NCBI RefSeq assembly: GCF_008364625.2
Contig: NZ_CP126604.1
Coordinates: forward strand, 1,736,001 to 1,800,000
Direction: 5' to 3'
DNA: 64,000 nt
From: Enterobacter dykesii
GTDB taxonomy: Bacteria; Pseudomonadota; Gammaproteobacteria; Enterobacterales; Enterobacteriaceae
The notes beneath the pieces are model-generated. The model did no database searches, had not been told where the DNA came from, and saw only the letters and a list, made by a program, of their open reading frames with translations. Made by a program: the position numbers and the translations under genes. Shown piece after piece: positions 24,395 to 36,564 of this stretch. Every line of letters starts with the position of its first letter. The stretch's first letter is position 1.

Positions 24395-24700
24395 ATGTTC
24401 CAGCTTAAACCGGGCAGCATGGCGATGATCGTGGGTGCCCGCACGGCGTCAGGCCGTCGCAATATTGGTAAATCTGTTGAGCTGTTTGGCCTCTGCGAGC
24501 CTGGCCTGCGTTTCGTGAACCCGGTCAACGGCGTGATGACGCAACTTCCCGCAACTGCGGATCGCGCGCTTTGGCTGGTGACGGGTGATGTTTACGCCTT
24601 TGACAATCAGCACGGCTTTGCGTTTGTCCGCGCCGAACATCTGATGCCGCTCACCCCCGATGAAGCACCGCAAATTCTCGATGAGCTGGCGATCGGCTGA
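24395..24700 (+). CDS. Conserved hypothetical protein with SH3-like N-terminus
   Basis: The 101-residue product starts MFQLKPGSMAMIVGARTASG; GAGAGAAG lies just before the ATG. The first 30 residues (P-G-S-M-A-M-I-V-G...N-I-G-K-S-V-E-L) resemble the small beta-barrel seen in KOW-like and related short proteins. The rest has a Pro-rich end (MPLTPDEAP). I know of no E. coli K-12 counterpart. Its stop touches the convergent yeaO stop without a gap. Confidence 0.7.
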   Translation: MFQLKPGSMAMIVGARTASGRRNIGKSVELFGLCEPGLRFVNPVNGVMTQLPATADRALWLVTGDVYAFDNQHGFAFVRAEHLMPLTPDEAPQILDELAIG

Positions 24701-25045
24701 TCAGAGATGGCGCAGCCAGTCGGCTAATACCAGGGCGTGATTTTGCTCCGTGTTTTTGGCAGCAAAGAGCAGGGTGACGGTCTGCCTGTTCGCCAGCGTT
24801 GCCAGACGCCTTCCCTCATCAGCATGCTGCGCCAGTTCTTCCCGATAGGCCTTACTGAAGGCGGTGAAATCAATGGTTTTGCTATGAAAGGCCTTGCGTA
24901 ATTCATTCGAGGGCGTGAGCGCTTTGCACCATTCATCATACGCGAGGTCCGTTTTTTTGACCCCGCGCGGCCACAGCTTGTCCACCAGCACCCGATAGCC
25001 GTCGTCCGGAGCTGCCTGCTCGTATACGCGTTTGCATTGGATCAT
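24701..25045 (-). CDS. yeaO: DUF488 family protein YeaO
   Basis: The 114-residue product matches E. coli YeaO along its length. It has IQCKRVYE at the start, VDKLWPRGVKKTDLAYDEW in the middle (the family signature) and KNTEQNHALVLADWL near the end. The function of DUF488 proteins is not established. It is convergent with the small gene before it and divergent from the amidotransferase-like gene. Confidence 0.9.
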   Translation of the reverse strand: MIQCKRVYEQAAPDDGYRVLVDKLWPRGVKKTDLAYDEWCKALTPSNELRKAFHSKTIDFTAFSKAYREELAQHADEGRRLATLANRQTVTLLFAAKNTEQNHALVLADWLRHL

Positions 25046-25146
25046 GATTCCACCCTCCCAATTTAAGGTATTGTGATAATTGCAGAAGATCGGTAGTCTG
25101 AGGTTCCTTATGTTATCTGATAATACTCTGGCATAAGGAACCTTTC

Positions 25147-25854
25147 ATGGAACACCTCCCGGTTAAAACGACGCTGCGCATTGCTCTGGTTGGCGATTAC
25201 AATCCCAGTGTTATTGCGCATCAGGCGATCCCGCTGGCCATTGACGACGCCGCCGCAGTCCTTGACCTCACCGCCGATTACGACTGGCTTGCCACCACGG
25301 AGCTGACGAGCCCTGAAGATCTGGTGGGCTATGATGCCATCTGGTTGGTGCCTGCCAGCCCCTATAAAAACACCGAGGCGGCCTTTATCGCCGCGCGTTA
25401 CGCCCGTGAAAACGGCGTACCGTTCCTTGGCACCTGCGGCGGATTCCAGCACGCGCTGATTGAGTATGCCCGAAACGTGCTGGGCTGGGCTGATGCGGCC
25501 CATGCCGAGACGGATACCGAAGGCACCATGGTGATTGCGCCGCTGACCTGCTCGCTGGTGGAAAAAACCGATGCGATTGAGCTGCGCAAAAATACGCTGA
25601 TCGCAAAAGCGTACGGCAAGCCGGAAATTGAAGAGGGATATCACTGTAACTATGGCGTGTCGCCGGCGTTTGCACAGGCGCTGGAAAGCGGTGATATGCA
25701 CGTTACGGGCTGGGACGAACAGGGGGAAATTCGCGCCGCGGAGCTGGTTACGCACCCGTTCTTCGTGATCACCTTATTCCAGCATGAACGTAGTGCGCTG
25801 GAGGGACGCCCGGTCGTGCTGGTGCAGGCGATGCTGCGCGCGGCGCGCGGGTAA
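25147..25854 (+). CDS. CTP-synthase-like class I glutamine amidotransferase protein
   Basis: The 235-residue product matches the glutaminase half of CTP synthase. The nucleophile loop is GTCGGFQHALIEYARNVLG near residue 97, with the cysteine kept. The end that normally holds the His-Glu pair (QFHPE in PyrG) reads TLFQHERSALEG, so the His position appears to be Gln. The region GYHCNYGVS is also conserved. Without the synthase half it cannot make CTP, so it may bind or act on another amide substrate. AAGGAACC precedes the ATG. The gene lies between yeaO and nimT, where K-12 has no gene. Confidence 0.8.
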   Translation: MEHLPVKTTLRIALVGDYNPSVIAHQAIPLAIDDAAAVLDLTADYDWLATTELTSPEDLVGYDAIWLVPASPYKNTEAAFIAARYARENGVPFLGTCGGFQHALIEYARNVLGWADAAHAETDTEGTMVIAPLTCSLVEKTDAIELRKNTLIAKAYGKPEIEEGYHCNYGVSPAFAQALESGDMHVTGWDEQGEIRAAELVTHPFFVITLFQHERSALEGRPVVLVQAMLRAARG

Positions 25855-25886
25855 GAAAAGGCAGACCCAATGGTCTGCCACAGTCT

Positions 25887-27074
25887 TTAACGGGGCGCGA
25901 TCTCCCGGTCTCGCCCGGCGAGCACGCCGCAAATAGCCATTATCACGGCGGCCAGGGCGCAGCCCAGAAGCGGGATCCGCCAGTCTCCCGCGCTGTCGTG
26001 AATTTTCCCCATCAGCGGAGGGCCGCAGGCGGCGAGCAGATAGCCAATCGACTGCGCCATGCCGGACAGGGCCGCAGCCTGATGCGCAGAGCTGGCGCGC
26101 AGACCGATGAACGTCAGGCCGAGGATCATCGTTGCTCCGGAGCCGAAGCCAAACACCAGCGTCCACATCACCGCCATATCAGGCATAAACCACAGCCCCG
26201 CCGCGCTAACCGCGCACATCAGTGCAACCGCACCGGCGATCCCCCGCTGATCTTTCAGACGGTGGAGGATCAGCGGAACGGCAAGCCCCGGCACGGCCGT
26301 GGCCAGCTGCAACAGCCCGTGCACCGAGCCGGCCTGAGCTTCGCTGTAGCCGTGGCTGAGCAATATCGCCGGCAGCCAGCCAATGATGACGTAGTAAATC
26401 AGCGAGTTAATCCCCAAAAAGAGCGTCACCTGCCAGGCGAGTGCCGAGCGCCAGATGGCGCGATTATGCAGCGCGCCAGCGCCCGTTACCGTCGCAACGT
26501 GTTTCTGACGCCACTGCGGCAGCCAGAGCAGCAGCGCGACCAGCGGAAACGCCATCAGCATCAGCAGCGCGCCGTGCCAGCCCGCATTACCCTGCGCCAG
26601 GGGAACAATCAGCGCCGAGCCAAGCGCCGCCGACACGCCCATCGTCAGGGAGTAGGCACCGGTGAGTTTCGCCACCTGGCCCGGAAAGTCACGTTTAATT
26701 AATCCGGGTAACAGCACGTTCCCTAGCGCAATCCCGCAGCCTATGACCGCCGTTCCGATGAAAAGCAGCACGGCGGAAGGCAGAGAGCGAAGTGCAATTC
26801 CGATGCAAATCAGCAGTAGGGCGACAAACAGGCTGCGCTCCATGCCGATAAGTCGGGCAACGCCTGCGGCGAGCGGCGAGATAAGGGCGAAAGCCAGCAG
26901 GGGCAGGGTGGTCAGCAGACCGGTTTGCGCCGTGCTTAAGCCATAATCAAGACGAATAGTGTCGAGCAGCGGGGCTGCCCCGGTAAAGGTGACGCGAAGC
27001 GTAGTGGCAATCATCAGGATGCCTGCAATCAACAGCGCGCCGTGTTTTCCTGAGGTGCGAATAGCAGTAGTCAT
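25887..27074 (-). CDS. nimT: NimT family MFS transporter (2-nitroimidazole)
   Basis: The 395-residue product has twelve predicted membrane helices and follows E. coli NimT (YeaN) throughout, for example IATTLRVTFTGAAPLLDTIR, NVLLPGLIKRDFP and LASQAAALSGMAQS-like blocks. NimT belongs to the cyanate/nitrate porter (CynX) branch of the MFS and exports 2-nitroimidazole in E. coli. It is divergent from its regulator nimR over a 99-base spacer. Confidence 0.92.
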   Translation of the reverse strand: MTTAIRTSGKHGALLIAGILMIATTLRVTFTGAAPLLDTIRLDYGLSTAQTGLLTTLPLLAFALISPLAAGVARLIGMERSLFVALLLICIGIALRSLPSAVLLFIGTAVIGCGIALGNVLLPGLIKRDFPGQVAKLTGAYSLTMGVSAALGSALIVPLAQGNAGWHGALLMLMAFPLVALLLWLPQWRQKHVATVTGAGALHNRAIWRSALAWQVTLFLGINSLIYYVIIGWLPAILLSHGYSEAQAGSVHGLLQLATAVPGLAVPLILHRLKDQRGIAGAVALMCAVSAAGLWFMPDMAVMWTLVFGFGSGATMILGLTFIGLRASSAHQAAALSGMAQSIGYLLAACGPPLMGKIHDSAGDWRIPLLGCALAAVIMAICGVLAGRDREIAPR

Positions 27075-27173
27075 TATGTTCTCATACGTTCAAGCGAGCG
27101 CCCACAATACCGATTTTCCCGGCGGTTTAAATCAGGCTAAAATGACAGTTTATCGCTAATATCGGACAAACTG

Positions 27174-27965
27174 ATGATTGGTCTGGGACTGGACGGCTAT
27201 GATCCCGATAGCCAGCACGATGCGGCCGTCGCATTTCGCATTCGCGTGGTGGCGGAGGAACAGTATATTCCCCGACATCATCACCGTAAGGGGCAGTTGA
27301 TTCTGGCCCTCGGCGGCGCGATCACCTGCGAAGTGGAAAATGCCATGCTGATGGTTCCGCCCCAGTACGCCGTCTGGATCCCCGGCCAGATGCCGCACAG
27401 CAACAGGGCCACCCCGGGCGCGCAGCTCTGCTTTTTGTTCATTGAACCGGGGGCGGCAAGCTTGCCCGACCGCTGCTGCACCCTGAAAATCTCCCCTCTG
27501 GTGCGGGAGCTGATTTTATCCCTGGCGGAAAAATCGCCTGAACAACTCACTCTTGCGGCCACCTCGCGCCTGGTGGACGTTCTGTTTGACGAGCTGCCGC
27601 TCCAGCGTCAGGAGCATCTGCAGCTGCCCGTCTCGCCTCATCCTAAAATTCGGCTGATGAGCGAGAAAATGGCGGAAGAGCCCGCCGCCTGGCAGACGCT
27701 GACGCAGTGGGCGAGCCACTTTGCCATGAGCGAACGCAACCTGGCGCGGCTGGTGGTGAAAGAGACCGGCTTAAGCTTTCGCCGCTGGCGTCACCAGCTG
27801 CAGCTGATCGTGGCGTTACAGCATTTGATCGGTGGGAAATCGGTACAGCAGGTGGCACAGACACTCGGCTATGACTCGACCACCGCGTTTATCACCATGT
27901 TCAGAAAGGGACTGGGCCAGACGCCGGCGCGTTATATGGCCAGCCTGACTACGACTTCCCAATAA
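27174..27965 (+). CDS. nimR: AraC-family regulator NimR
   Basis: The 263-residue product has an N-terminal cupin-like sensor domain ([18 protein letters not shown]) and a C-terminal AraC DNA-binding domain with two helix-turn-helix motifs ([20 protein letters not shown] and [20 protein letters not shown]). In E. coli NimR (YeaM) represses nimT and itself. Its 3' end overlaps the convergent yeaL by 17 bases. Confidence 0.92.
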   Translation: MIGLGLDGYDPDSQHDAAVAFRIRVVAEEQYIPRHHHRKGQLILALGGAITCEVENAMLMVPPQYAVWIPGQMPHSNRATPGAQLCFLFIEPGAASLPDRCCTLKISPLVRELILSLAEKSPEQLTLAATSRLVDVLFDELPLQRQEHLQLPVSPHPKIRLMSEKMAEEPAAWQTLTQWASHFAMSERNLARLVVKETGLSFRRWRHQLQLIVALQHLIGGKSVQQVAQTLGYDSTTAFITMFRKGLGQTPARYMASLTTTSQ

Positions 27966-28395
27966 ACAGAGAGACAAGGCCTGCCGCAATCAGCGGCCCC
28001 ACCGGAACGCCGCGAAAGAGCGCCACGCCCAGCACGGTGCCCACCAGCAGACCCGCCACCAGCGAGGGCTGGCTGCTCATCAGCGTAACGCCGCGTCCGC
28101 CCAGCCACGAAACAAAAATCCCCACCGCGATCGCCACCAGCGATTTCCAGTTTACAAACGAGTGCAGCAGCGTTGAGGCGGGAAGCGTGCCGCTGGCGAT
28201 GGGCGCCATTACCCCGATGGTTAAAATGATGATCCCGATGGTGAGGCCTTGTTTTTCTATCCACGGGAAAAAGGTATTTAACGGGGTCACGCGAACAATA
28301 ATCAGCACCAGAATCGAGATGGCGACGGTGGTGTTATGGCTAACAAAGCCGAGCGCGGCCAGTGCCAGAAGAATGAGCAGAGTAGGGTCAAACAT
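27949..28395 (-). CDS. yeaL: DUF441 membrane protein YeaL
   Basis: The 148-residue product starts [20 protein letters not shown] and has four membrane helices. DUF441 motifs include [19 protein letters not shown] and [20 protein letters not shown]. The function is unknown. The gene overlaps nimR tail to tail. Confidence 0.9.
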   Translation of the reverse strand: MFDPTLLILLALAALGFVSHNTTVAISILVLIIVRVTPLNTFFPWIEKQGLTIGIIILTIGVMAPIASGTLPASTLLHSFVNWKSLVAIAVGIFVSWLGGRGVTLMSSQPSLVAGLLVGTVLGVALFRGVPVGPLIAAGLVSLFIGKS

Positions 28396-28540
28396 AGGGA
28401 ATCCTTGCCAGAAAAATTGTTCTGTTTACTGTACGCGCAAACGCGGCAGAGAACAGTTTTAAAAAGATTTTGTCGTTGTCATAACCTTGTCATTTACGCG
28501 GATTAAAACGAAGGCAGATATCGCAAAAGGGGTCGCCATC

Positions 28541-28645
28541 ATGAACGATCACATGTTTGTTGAAACGCTGATTATCTCCTCATCGTTTTTCGCTATTGCC
28601 GTTATTCTCGTTGCCTCCGTGCTTTTTCTGGAACGAAAAGGCTGA
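28541..28645 (+). CDS. yoaI: Small membrane protein YoaI
   Basis: The 34-residue frame [20 protein letters not shown]... ends FLERKG and matches E. coli YoaI in length and sequence. It is a single membrane helix. AAAAGGGG lies about ten bases before the ATG. It sits between yeaL and yeaK as in E. coli. Confidence 0.85.
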   Translation: MNDHMFVETLIISSSFFAIAVILVASVLFLERKG

Positions 28646-28666
28646 CAGGAGCGCCAGCCATCGCAG

Positions 28667-29167
28667 TTACGCTTTGTGGAAGGTGACGAGCTCAGGACGG
28701 GCGATGCGCAGGTAATCCTGGGTATCCATAATCACGGATTTCTCCAGTAAACCGGCGTTAAAGGCGATTTCGTCAAAGCGCTCGAACAGCAGCGGGTCGG
28801 CAACCAGCGCCAGGTCAGGATGGAAGCTAAAGGGCGGGATCGCGCCGAAAACGCAGGCGGTCAGGGTATCGACCTCGGCCGGGCTGGCGAGGGAGGCCTT
28901 CAGCCCGCCAAAATGGCTGGCAAGCTGGCTCAGGTCTGCCTGCAGATCGGCGGCGAGGATCGCCAGAACGTGTTTTTTTACGCCGTTTCCCTTCACCTTG
29001 CAGACCAGGGCTTTTGCGCCTTGCCGCAGATCGGTCCCGCGAATTTCACTTACCGCTTCGCATTTCCCAACCGCCTCATGCTCCATGACGCGAAACCGCG
29101 CGCCCTGCTCGGTGAGTAAGGTAATCAGCTGCTGGTGGGTTCCTGCCCCAATAACGTCGTCAGTCAT
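28667..29167 (-). CDS. yeaK: YeaK aminoacyl-tRNA deacylase (YbaK/ProX family)
   Basis: The 166-residue product starts MTDDVIGAGTHQQLITLL; the ATG two codons earlier is too close to GGGA. The editing-domain motifs EHEAVGKCEAVSEIRGTD, KALVCKVKG with the key lysine, and VFGAIPPFSFHP are intact. YeaK removes amino acids from mischarged tRNAs in trans. It is a single gene between yoaI and yeaH. Confidence 0.9.
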   Translation of the reverse strand: MTDDVIGAGTHQQLITLLTEQGARFRVMEHEAVGKCEAVSEIRGTDLRQGAKALVCKVKGNGVKKHVLAILAADLQADLSQLASHFGGLKASLASPAEVDTLTACVFGAIPPFSFHPDLALVADPLLFERFDEIAFNAGLLEKSVIMDTQDYLRIARPELVTFHKA

Positions 29168-29265
29168 AACCATTTCCCGGTGATAATCCTGTATGCAGGG
29201 TTCTACATTAGCACGGGATGAACGGGGTCGAAAGAAAACAGCCAGCGCGTTCGCTGGCTGTTGGA

Positions 29266-30618
<1,353 letters not shown>

Positions 30619-30624
30619 TTGTTT

Positions 30625-32559
30625 TTAAGACGATTTACGCACGCGCAGATACCATTCGCAGAGCAGGCGGACCTGCTTGCGGGTGTAGCCTTTTTCCATC
30701 ATACGGTCGACAAAATCGTCGTGCTTTTTCTGCTCATCGGTTGAGGTTTTGGCGTTAAACGAGATCACCGGCAGCAGCTCTTCGGTATTGGAGAACATTT
30801 TCTTCTCAATGACCGTGCGCAGTTTCTCGTAGCTGGTCCAGTTCGGATTGCGCCCGTTGTTATGCGCTCTGGCGCGCAGGACAAAGTTCACAATCTCGTT
30901 ACGGAAGTCTTTCGGGTTGCTGATCCCGGCAGGCTTCTCAATTTTTTCCAGCTCCGCGTTCAGGGACTCACGGTCAAACAACTGGCCGGTATCCGGGTCG
31001 CGGTACTCCTGATCCTGGATCCAGAAGTCAGCATAGGTGACATAACGGTCGAAAATGTTCTGCCCGTATTCTGAATAGGATTCCAGGTAGGCCGTCTGGA
31101 TCTCTTTGCCAATGAACTCGGCGTATTTCGGGATCAGGTAACCTTTGAGGAATTCAAGATAGCGTTCAGCCTGCTCCTGCGGGAACTGCTCGCGTTCGAT
31201 TTGCTGCTCCAGCACGTAGAACAGATGAACCGGGTTGGCCGCCACTTCCGCATGGTCGAAGTTAAAGACGCGGGAGAGGATCTTAAACGCGAAACGCGTG
31301 GACAGACCGTTCATCCCCTCATCAACCCCGGCATAGTCGCGGTATTCCTGATATGACTTCGCTTTCGGGTCGGTATCTTTCAGGCTTTCACCGTCATAGA
31401 CGCGCATTTTCGAATAGATGCTGGAGTTTTCCGGCTCTTTCAGACGCGAAAGGATGGAGAAGCGCGACAGCGTTTCCAGCGTGCCGGGCGCGCAGGGTGC
31501 ATGCACCAGCTCGCTGTGGTTAAGCAGTTTCTCGTAAATTTTGATCTCTTCGGAGATCCGCAGGCAATAAGGCACCTTGACGATGTACACGCGGTCAAGG
31601 AAGGCCTCATTGTTTTTATTATTACGGAAGGTCACCCATTCAGATTCGTTCGAGTGGGCGAGGATAATCCCGTTAAACGGCAGGGCGGAAATACCTTCCG
31701 TCCCGTTGTAGTTGCCTTCCTGGGTAGCCGTCAGCAGTGGATGCAGCACTTTAATCGGTGCTTTAAACATCTCGACGAATTCCATTATCCCCTGGTTAGC
31801 ACGGCACAGCGCGCCGGAGTAACCGTAGGCATCCGGATCGTTTTGCGCGAAGTTTTCCAGCTTACGGATATCGACTTTACCCACCAGAGCCGAGATATCC
31901 TGGTTGTTCTCATCACCGGGTTCCGTTTTGGCGATGGCGATCTGCTCAAGGATAGACGGCCAGACCTTCACCACGCGGAATTTGGTGATGTCGCCACCAA
32001 ACTCGTGCAGGCGTTTTGCCGCCCACGGCGACATAATGGTGCCGAGGTAGCGACGTGGGATGCCATACTCTTTATCCAGAATCTGCGCGTCTTCCTGCGG
32101 ATTGAACAGGCACAGCGGATGGTCGTTCACCGGGCTGCGTTCACCGTTGGCGCTCAGCACATAGATAGGGACGCGCTGCATCAGCGACTTCAGGCGTTCA
32201 GCCAGCGAGGATTTACCGCCACCCACCGGGCCGAGTAAATAGAGGATCTGTTTCTTCTCTTCCAGACCCTGAGCGGCATGCTTCAGATAGGAGACAATCT
32301 GTTCGATGGCATCTTCCATACCATAGAACTCTTCAAACGCCGGGTATCGGGCGACCACCCGATTCGAAAAGAGACGGGAAAGCCGAGGCTCCAGGGCAGT
32401 GTCAACCATGTTTGGCTCACCAATAGCCATCAATAGCCGTTCTGCCGCATTGGCATAGGCACTGCGATCTTGCCGACAGATGGTAAGAAACTCCTGCAGT
32501 GTGAACTCTTCGTCCTTGGCAGCTTCATAGCGCTGGCGATAGTGATCGAATATATTCAT
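30625..32559 (-). CDS. yeaG: PrkA-family serine protein kinase YeaG
   Basis: The 644-residue product starts MNIFDHYRQRYEAAKDEEFT. Its N-terminal AAA-type domain has the Walker A motif GPVGGGKSSLAERLK near residue 110. The C-terminal part is the PrkA kinase-like domain with the family blocks (RFAFKILSRVFNFD, EIVNFVLRARAHNNGRNPNW). In E. coli YeaG is a stress kinase made under nitrogen starvation with YeaH. A sigma-54 promoter stands about 100 bases upstream. Confidence 0.93.
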   Translation of the reverse strand: MNIFDHYRQRYEAAKDEEFTLQEFLTICRQDRSAYANAAERLLMAIGEPNMVDTALEPRLSRLFSNRVVARYPAFEEFYGMEDAIEQIVSYLKHAAQGLEEKKQILYLLGPVGGGKSSLAERLKSLMQRVPIYVLSANGERSPVNDHPLCLFNPQEDAQILDKEYGIPRRYLGTIMSPWAAKRLHEFGGDITKFRVVKVWPSILEQIAIAKTEPGDENNQDISALVGKVDIRKLENFAQNDPDAYGYSGALCRANQGIMEFVEMFKAPIKVLHPLLTATQEGNYNGTEGISALPFNGIILAHSNESEWVTFRNNKNNEAFLDRVYIVKVPYCLRISEEIKIYEKLLNHSELVHAPCAPGTLETLSRFSILSRLKEPENSSIYSKMRVYDGESLKDTDPKAKSYQEYRDYAGVDEGMNGLSTRFAFKILSRVFNFDHAEVAANPVHLFYVLEQQIEREQFPQEQAERYLEFLKGYLIPKYAEFIGKEIQTAYLESYSEYGQNIFDRYVTYADFWIQDQEYRDPDTGQLFDRESLNAELEKIEKPAGISNPKDFRNEIVNFVLRARAHNNGRNPNWTSYEKLRTVIEKKMFSNTEELLPVISFNAKTSTDEQKKHDDFVDRMMEKGYTRKQVRLLCEWYLRVRKSS

Positions 32560-32990
32560 GGCATGCCGTCCTTTCGTTTTTTAGCACAGGATAAGAGCCG
32601 TTCGTATGAGTAGTGGAGGCTCCCGGAAGAGAATCTCTCGCACCTCACTGCCAGAGCAGCAACCTGTGTGCCAGGTCAGACGCTAAGAACCGCAGGGTGT
32701 TCAGGAAAACTCTTCTTAAATTAAAGCGTAGATGGCATTTGCAAAACTTGCATGCCCAGAAAATCTACTTTCAATGACATATCAATAACTCATCCAAAAA
32801 TTTCCACTGTCGCTATAAGACAAATGCACGTTTTTCATTCAGTGGTCATATAAATGAAAGCGTGTTGTCATCTGAAAAGTTAAAAATAATGGGTTAATCA
32901 GACTGATTAGCAGGCAAAAAATTTTGGGATGTACGGGAATGGCGGTTACACTTCACCCGCTGATTATTTGACTACAGGAAAGAATGGATT
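32560..32990. other. Divergent control region between yeaG and mipA
   Basis: This region of 431 bases contains the sigma-54 promoter of yeaGH (32659-32673) and an AT-rich stretch further right that should hold NtrC/RpoS sites for yeaG and the mipA promoter. No gene is visible. Confidence 0.6.
32659..32673 (-). promoter_or_regulatory. Sigma-54 promoter of yeaGH
   Basis: On the minus strand TGGCAC-ACAGG-TTGC matches the sigma-54 consensus TGGCAC-N5-TTGC exactly. It lies about 100 bases before the yeaG ATG. E. coli yeaGH is known to be controlled by NtrC and sigma-54. Confidence 0.85.
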
Positions 32991-33737
32991 GTGACCAAAC
33001 TCAAACTTCTGGCATTAGGCATCCTTGCCGCGACCGCAGTAAGCACCGCACAGGCGGAAAGTCAGTGGACGGTTGGCGCGGGTGTTGGCGTCATTAACAG
33101 CCCGTATAAACAGTATGACCGTGATGTTTATCCTGTTCCCGTTATCACTTATGAAGGCGATAACGTCTGGTTCCGCGGGCTCGGCGGCGGCTACTATCTC
33201 TGGAACGATAAGGCCGATAAGCTCTCCATCATGGCCTACTACGACCCAACGCACTTCAAGCCGGGTGACAGCGACAGCCACGCGCTTCGCCAGCTCGACA
33301 AGCGTAAAAGTACCATGATGGCCGGACTCTCCTATGTACATAACACCGAGTATGGTTTCCTGCGTACTGCCCTGGCGGGTGACACGCTGGATAACAGCAA
33401 CGGTTTTATCTGGGATCTGGCATGGTTGTACCGCTACACCAACGGTGGGCTCACCCTGACGCCGGGTATCGGTGTGCAGTACAACAGCGAGAACTACAAC
33501 GACTACTACTACGGCGTCTCTAAAAACGAGTCCCGTCGCAGTGGTCTGAAAAGCTACAGTGCAGATGACGGCTGGGATCCTTACCTGGAGCTGACCGCGA
33601 CCTACAACTTCCTTGGCGACTGGAGCGTGTACGGTACCGGTCGCTATGAGCGTCTGAGCGATGAAGTGAAGGACAGCCCGATGGTCGATAAGTCCTGGGC
33701 AGGCATCTTCTCTGTGGGTGTGAGCTACAAGTTCTGA
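32991..33737 (+). CDS. mipA: MltA-interacting outer-membrane protein MipA
   Basis: The 248-residue product starts at a GTG (MTKLKLLALGILAATAVSTA) and has a signal peptide cut after AQA near residue 22. The mature protein is an OmpV/MipA beta-barrel with alternating strands and family blocks (NVWFRGLGGGYYLWND, GLRTALAGDTLDNS-like, SWAGIFSVGVSYKF at the C-terminal end). MipA is a scaffold that joins the lytic transglycosylase MltA to the synthase PBP1B. AGGAAAG lies ten bases before the GTG. Confidence 0.93.
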   Translation: MTKLKLLALGILAATAVSTAQAESQWTVGAGVGVINSPYKQYDRDVYPVPVITYEGDNVWFRGLGGGYYLWNDKADKLSIMAYYDPTHFKPGDSDSHALRQLDKRKSTMMAGLSYVHNTEYGFLRTALAGDTLDNSNGFIWDLAWLYRYTNGGLTLTPGIGVQYNSENYNDYYYGVSKNESRRSGLKSYSADDGWDPYLELTATYNFLGDWSVYGTGRYERLSDEVKDSPMVDKSWAGIFSVGVSYKF

Positions 33738-33770
33738 TTGCGCACTAATATCGTGCAATTGATGCATTAA

Positions 33771-33793
33771 AACGGGGCGCTTGCGCCCCGTTT
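33771..33793. terminator. Terminator shared by mipA and yeaD
   Basis: AACGGGGCGC-TT-GCGCCCCGTTTG is a perfect hairpin between two convergent genes, with a T-rich tail on the plus strand and an A-rich start. Confidence 0.82.
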
Positions 33794-33815
33794 GCTTTAG
33801 CGTGGTGCAGCGAAT

Positions 33816-34700
33816 TTATCGCTTAACAATGCGGATCGTCTGCCCTAAACGAGACGGTTTTTCTTCACTCGCTTTCTGCGGGGTGGTCACGCAGGCGGTT
33901 TCCACGCAGACAAACGTTTTATACCCTTCATCCGTCATGTCGGCCATGCTGGCGGAAAGGGCAGGGCCCGGGTTCCAGCCCACCACGTCGCTGTGATGAT
34001 GATGGACCACTTCAATGCCGCGGTTGAGGGCGCCGTCGTGGATCACGCTGCACGCTTCCGGGTGCAGGTAAACGCGGTCAGTACGGTCAGGGAATGCCTG
34101 AACGCCGTCGCTCAGTTTGCCTTCTTTCGCGTTATCCACTTTGTCGATATAGGTATCGCCCAGGCCGCTCACCTTCACTGCGCTGATATCACCCACGTTG
34201 AAATAGGTGTGCAGGGCAGAGGTGGTTTCGAACTCGCCATGGGCTTCCAGTTCGATTTCACAGGTTTTACCCAGCTTAAATCGGGCGTACAGGGTGAAAT
34301 CGTGCGGCCAGAGGGCGCGGGTTTCATCATTAGCCTGCAGCTCAAAGGTCAGCACTGCGCCGTTGTCATCTTCATTATGCGCTTTTAACGTCCACTGCTG
34401 GTTACGGGCAAAACCGTGAGAAGGCAAACCCGGCTGGGCGGACGGGCCGAACCATGGCCAGCAGATCGGCACGCCGCCGCGAATCGCTCCCCCTTTTTTG
34501 AAGGAGGTCGCATCGCTCAGCCATAAGCCTTCAGCTTCGCCTTCCGGTTTCCAGGAAAGCAGGTGGGCGCCGTTCAGCGCCACGGAGGCCTTAACGCGCG
34601 GGTGGTCAACGACGATGATATCAGCGCCGTCAATCTGACGGCGGGAGAGCACAGGGGTAAGTTGTTCGACTACCGGAAGTGCAAAAATTTTATTAATCAT
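33816..34700 (-). CDS. yeaD: D-hexose-6-phosphate mutarotase YeaD
   Basis: The 294-residue product starts MINKIFALPVVEQLTPVLSR; a start 21 codons upstream is not conserved and lies in the gapA terminator. It is an aldose-1-epimerase fold (galactose mutarotase family) with GGVPICWPWFGPS, a catalytic His in PSHGFARNQ and another in SALHTYFNVGD. It converts anomers of hexose 6-phosphates. It lies downstream of gapA after a terminator. Confidence 0.92.
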   Translation of the reverse strand: MINKIFALPVVEQLTPVLSRRQIDGADIIVVDHPRVKASVALNGAHLLSWKPEGEAEGLWLSDATSFKKGGAIRGGVPICWPWFGPSAQPGLPSHGFARNQQWTLKAHNEDDNGAVLTFELQANDETRALWPHDFTLYARFKLGKTCEIELEAHGEFETTSALHTYFNVGDISAVKVSGLGDTYIDKVDNAKEGKLSDGVQAFPDRTDRVYLHPEACSVIHDGALNRGIEVVHHHHSDVVGWNPGPALSASMADMTDEGYKTFVCVETACVTTPQKASEEKPSRLGQTIRIVKR

Positions 34701-34724
34701 TAAGCAATCCTCTGTCTTATAAAT

Positions 34725-34752
34725 AAAAAAAGGCGACCGAAGTCGCCTTTTT
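34725..34752. terminator. gapA terminator
   Basis: AAAAAGGCGAC-CGAA-GTCGCCTTTTT, a hairpin with A-runs and T-runs on both sides, lies 20 bases after the gapA stop on the minus strand. Confidence 0.82.
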
Positions 34753-34773
34753 GGATCAAGCACTCATCTCAAC

Positions 34774-36109
<1,336 letters not shown>

Positions 36110-36523
36110 ATGTCGAACCAACGTAACCCTGACGATTTGAAAAAAAACCTCACAGAAATGCAGTTTTACGTGACGCAGAATCACGGAACGGAACCGCCGT
36201 TCACCGGGCGTTTACTGCACAACAAGCGGGACGGCGTCTACCACTGTCTGGTCTGTGATGCCCCGCTGTTCAATTCACAAACGAAATTTGATTCTGGCTG
36301 CGGCTGGCCGAGTTTCTACGAGCCGGTGAGCGATGAGGCCATCCGCTACCTGACCGACTCGTCGCACGGCATGGTGCGTACGGAAATTCGCTGCGGCAAC
36401 TGCGATGCGCACCTTGGGCACGTCTTCCCGGATGGCCCACAGCCTACCGGCGAGCGTTTCTGCGTAAATTCAGCCTCAATGAGCTTCACCGATGATGAAA
36501 ACGGTGACCAGATTAAGGGTTGA
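36110..36523 (+). CDS. msrB: Peptide-methionine (R)-S-oxide reductase MsrB
   Basis: The 137-residue product starts [20 protein letters not shown], the same length as E. coli MsrB; an ATG ten codons earlier (36080) is not conserved. Zinc is held by two CxxC pairs (CLVCD and CGNCD). The catalytic cysteine is in [13 protein letters not shown], and [13 protein letters not shown] is the substrate loop. It repairs oxidised methionine in the R configuration. Confidence 0.94.
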   Translation: MSNQRNPDDLKKNLTEMQFYVTQNHGTEPPFTGRLLHNKRDGVYHCLVCDAPLFNSQTKFDSGCGWPSFYEPVSDEAIRYLTDSSHGMVRTEIRCGNCDAHLGHVFPDGPQPTGERFCVNSASMSFTDDENGDQIKG

Positions 36524-36564
36524 AAAAACGATTCAGCAAATTATTCCTTTGAAAGGGCGCGAGT

